NCBI RefSeq assembly: GCF_003544855.1 | Contig: NZ_CP032101.1 | Location: 1,240,001-1,304,000, forward strand | DNA length: 64,000 bases | DNA from: Malaciobacter marinus | Lineage (GTDB): Bacteria > Campylobacterota > Campylobacteria > Campylobacterales > Arcobacteraceae | Direction of reading: 5' to 3' | Shown here: in pieces, positions 63,315 to 64,000 of the stretch | Numbering within the stretch: the stretch's first letter is position 1 | Layout: the number at the start of each line of letters is the position of its first letter | Position numbers and translations under genes: made by a program | Notes under the pieces: model-generated | Told to the model about the DNA's origin: nothing | The model's database searches: none | Seen by the model: only the letters and a program-made list of their open reading frames with translations

Positions 63315-64000
63315 AAAAGATCTATAGTATCTTCTTCTTTCATATCATTGAAATTAAAAACCTGACTTCTACCTTTGTTTTTTGCTTCATATAGTGCAAT
63401 ATCTGCATTTTTTATGGTTGTATCAATTGATTTTTCATCACTGTATGTATAAACATCATATCCAATACAAGCCGTCTTTTTTAATACTTGCTCAGGAATT
63501 AATGAAACTTTAATCTCAACTTTTGAAAAGTCTTCAATTATTTTATTTGCAATATTAATAATATCATGTTCGTTTGAAGAACTTAAAACAGAGATTAAAA
63601 ACTCATCTCCTGTAAGTCTTGCTACCATATCAAACTCTGAAATATTTGCATGAATAACTTTTGCAAGTTCAACTAAAACTCTATCTCCAATATCATAATC
63701 AAACTCATCAATTACAGCCTTGAAGTGATCAATACCAACCATTAAAAAGTAAATTTGTTTATACTCTTTTCCTGATAATAAAATTTGTTTATTCAAGTTT
63801 TCTACTAAATAATGTCTATTAAAAACATTAGTTACTGAATCTAATGATTGTGATTCTATAAAGTTCTTTTTAATTATACCATTTTGAATAATTGGTGAAA
63901 TTTGGAAAAAAGCTGATTCAATAATATTGTAATTTTTATTTATTAAGTCAAAATGTGCCTTAGAAGTAGCACAAAATGATACAATTGCATTTAAGTTTGT
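63311..64000 (-). CDS. GGDEF-domain diguanylate cyclase-like protein (partial)
   Basis: An open frame from the stop at 63311 to the window end; the N-terminus lies beyond position 64000. About 230 residues are visible. The GGDEF domain opens with LDSVTNVFNRHYLVENL, then FLMVGIDHFKAVIDEF, DIGDRVLVELAKVIHA and RLTGDEFLISV (TGDEF in place of GGDEF), ending with DIALYEAKNKGRSQVF. The metal and GTP residues otherwise look kept, so activity is possible. The upstream segment (AHFDLINKNYNIIESAF) is helical. Any sensor part is outside the window. Confidence 0.8.
   Translation of the reverse strand, partial: TNLNAIVSFCATSKAHFDLINKNYNIIESAFFQISPIIQNGIIKKNFIESQSLDSVTNVFNRHYLVENLNKQILLSGKEYKQIYFLMVGIDHFKAVIDEFDYDIGDRVLVELAKVIHANISEFDMVARLTGDEFLISVLSSSNEHDIINIANKIIEDFSKVEIKVSLIPEQVLKKTACIGYDVYTYSDEKSIDTTIKNADIALYEAKNKGRSQVFNFNDMKEEDTIDLF

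Noticed and set aside
63311-63796. A complete 161-residue GGDEF protein
   Set aside because: The start codon is a TTG within the conserved GGDEF-domain helix, and the frame stays open to 64000 with typical GGDEF sequence (DSVTNVFNRHYL).

Overview
The window is AT-rich, gene-dense bacterial chromosome that reads as a member of the Campylobacterota, most likely Arcobacteraceae. The signs are a fused ccsBA cytochrome c synthetase, chemoreceptors and HAHQWRQPL-type kinases of the family seen in that group, a ModE-controlled molybdate operon, NIT- and dCACHE-type chemoreceptors, and hairpin terminators between convergent genes. The taxon is an inference from gene content. No rRNA, tRNA, insertion sequence, prophage or CRISPR array was seen.

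Layout. 1-9.9 kb: thiol-disulfide protein, HPP and AEC membrane proteins, an HxlR-type regulator divergent from a quinone/electrophile-reduction trio (MdaB-like, YgiN-like, nitroreductase), a class II cyclic-nucleotide phosphodiesterase, a renalase-like FAD enzyme, and a NIT-domain chemoreceptor paired with an Aer/CetB-type PAS protein. 9.9-16.4 kb: UbiB-like kinase with a phasin-like partner, a Fur-box-led string of two tiny membrane peptides plus lipocalin, the TIGR03915/TIGR03916 radical-SAM DNA repair pair, and a photolyase. 16.4-23.9 kb: EAL protein, thiE and a tightly coupled molybdate operon (modE, modA, mop, modB, modC, a second binding protein, a second permease, modD). 23.9-30.8 kb: a three-gene signalling operon (giant hybrid kinase, CheB-CheR fusion, REC-kinase).

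30.9-44 kb: an ABC-F ATPase, then the standout locus. The gene at 32587-34044 encodes a signal peptide, a near-exact eukaryotic ubiquitin (63 of 71 residues identical to human by my alignment, all seven lysines kept, C-terminal RLRGG missing) and a complete autotransporter beta-barrel. It is followed upstream by a lipoprotein hydrolase, two tandem thioesterases, ligA, a methyltransferase, a flavin reductase, a BCCT transporter and a dCACHE chemoreceptor.

44-55.2 kb: central carbon metabolism. fumC and a DUF5718 gene sit next to a five-gene operon (CitE-like lyase, acyl-CoA ligase-CitE fusion, mesaconyl-CoA hydratase-like MaoC protein, malyl-CoA lyase-like protein, class I fumarase) with a divergent IclR regulator. 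The set looks like a route for a C5 dicarboxylate such as mesaconate through CoA esters to C2/C3 units. 55.2-64 kb: PepD dipeptidase, a FIST-PAS-GGDEF-EAL protein, ccsBA, cmoB, and a GGDEF protein cut by the window edge.
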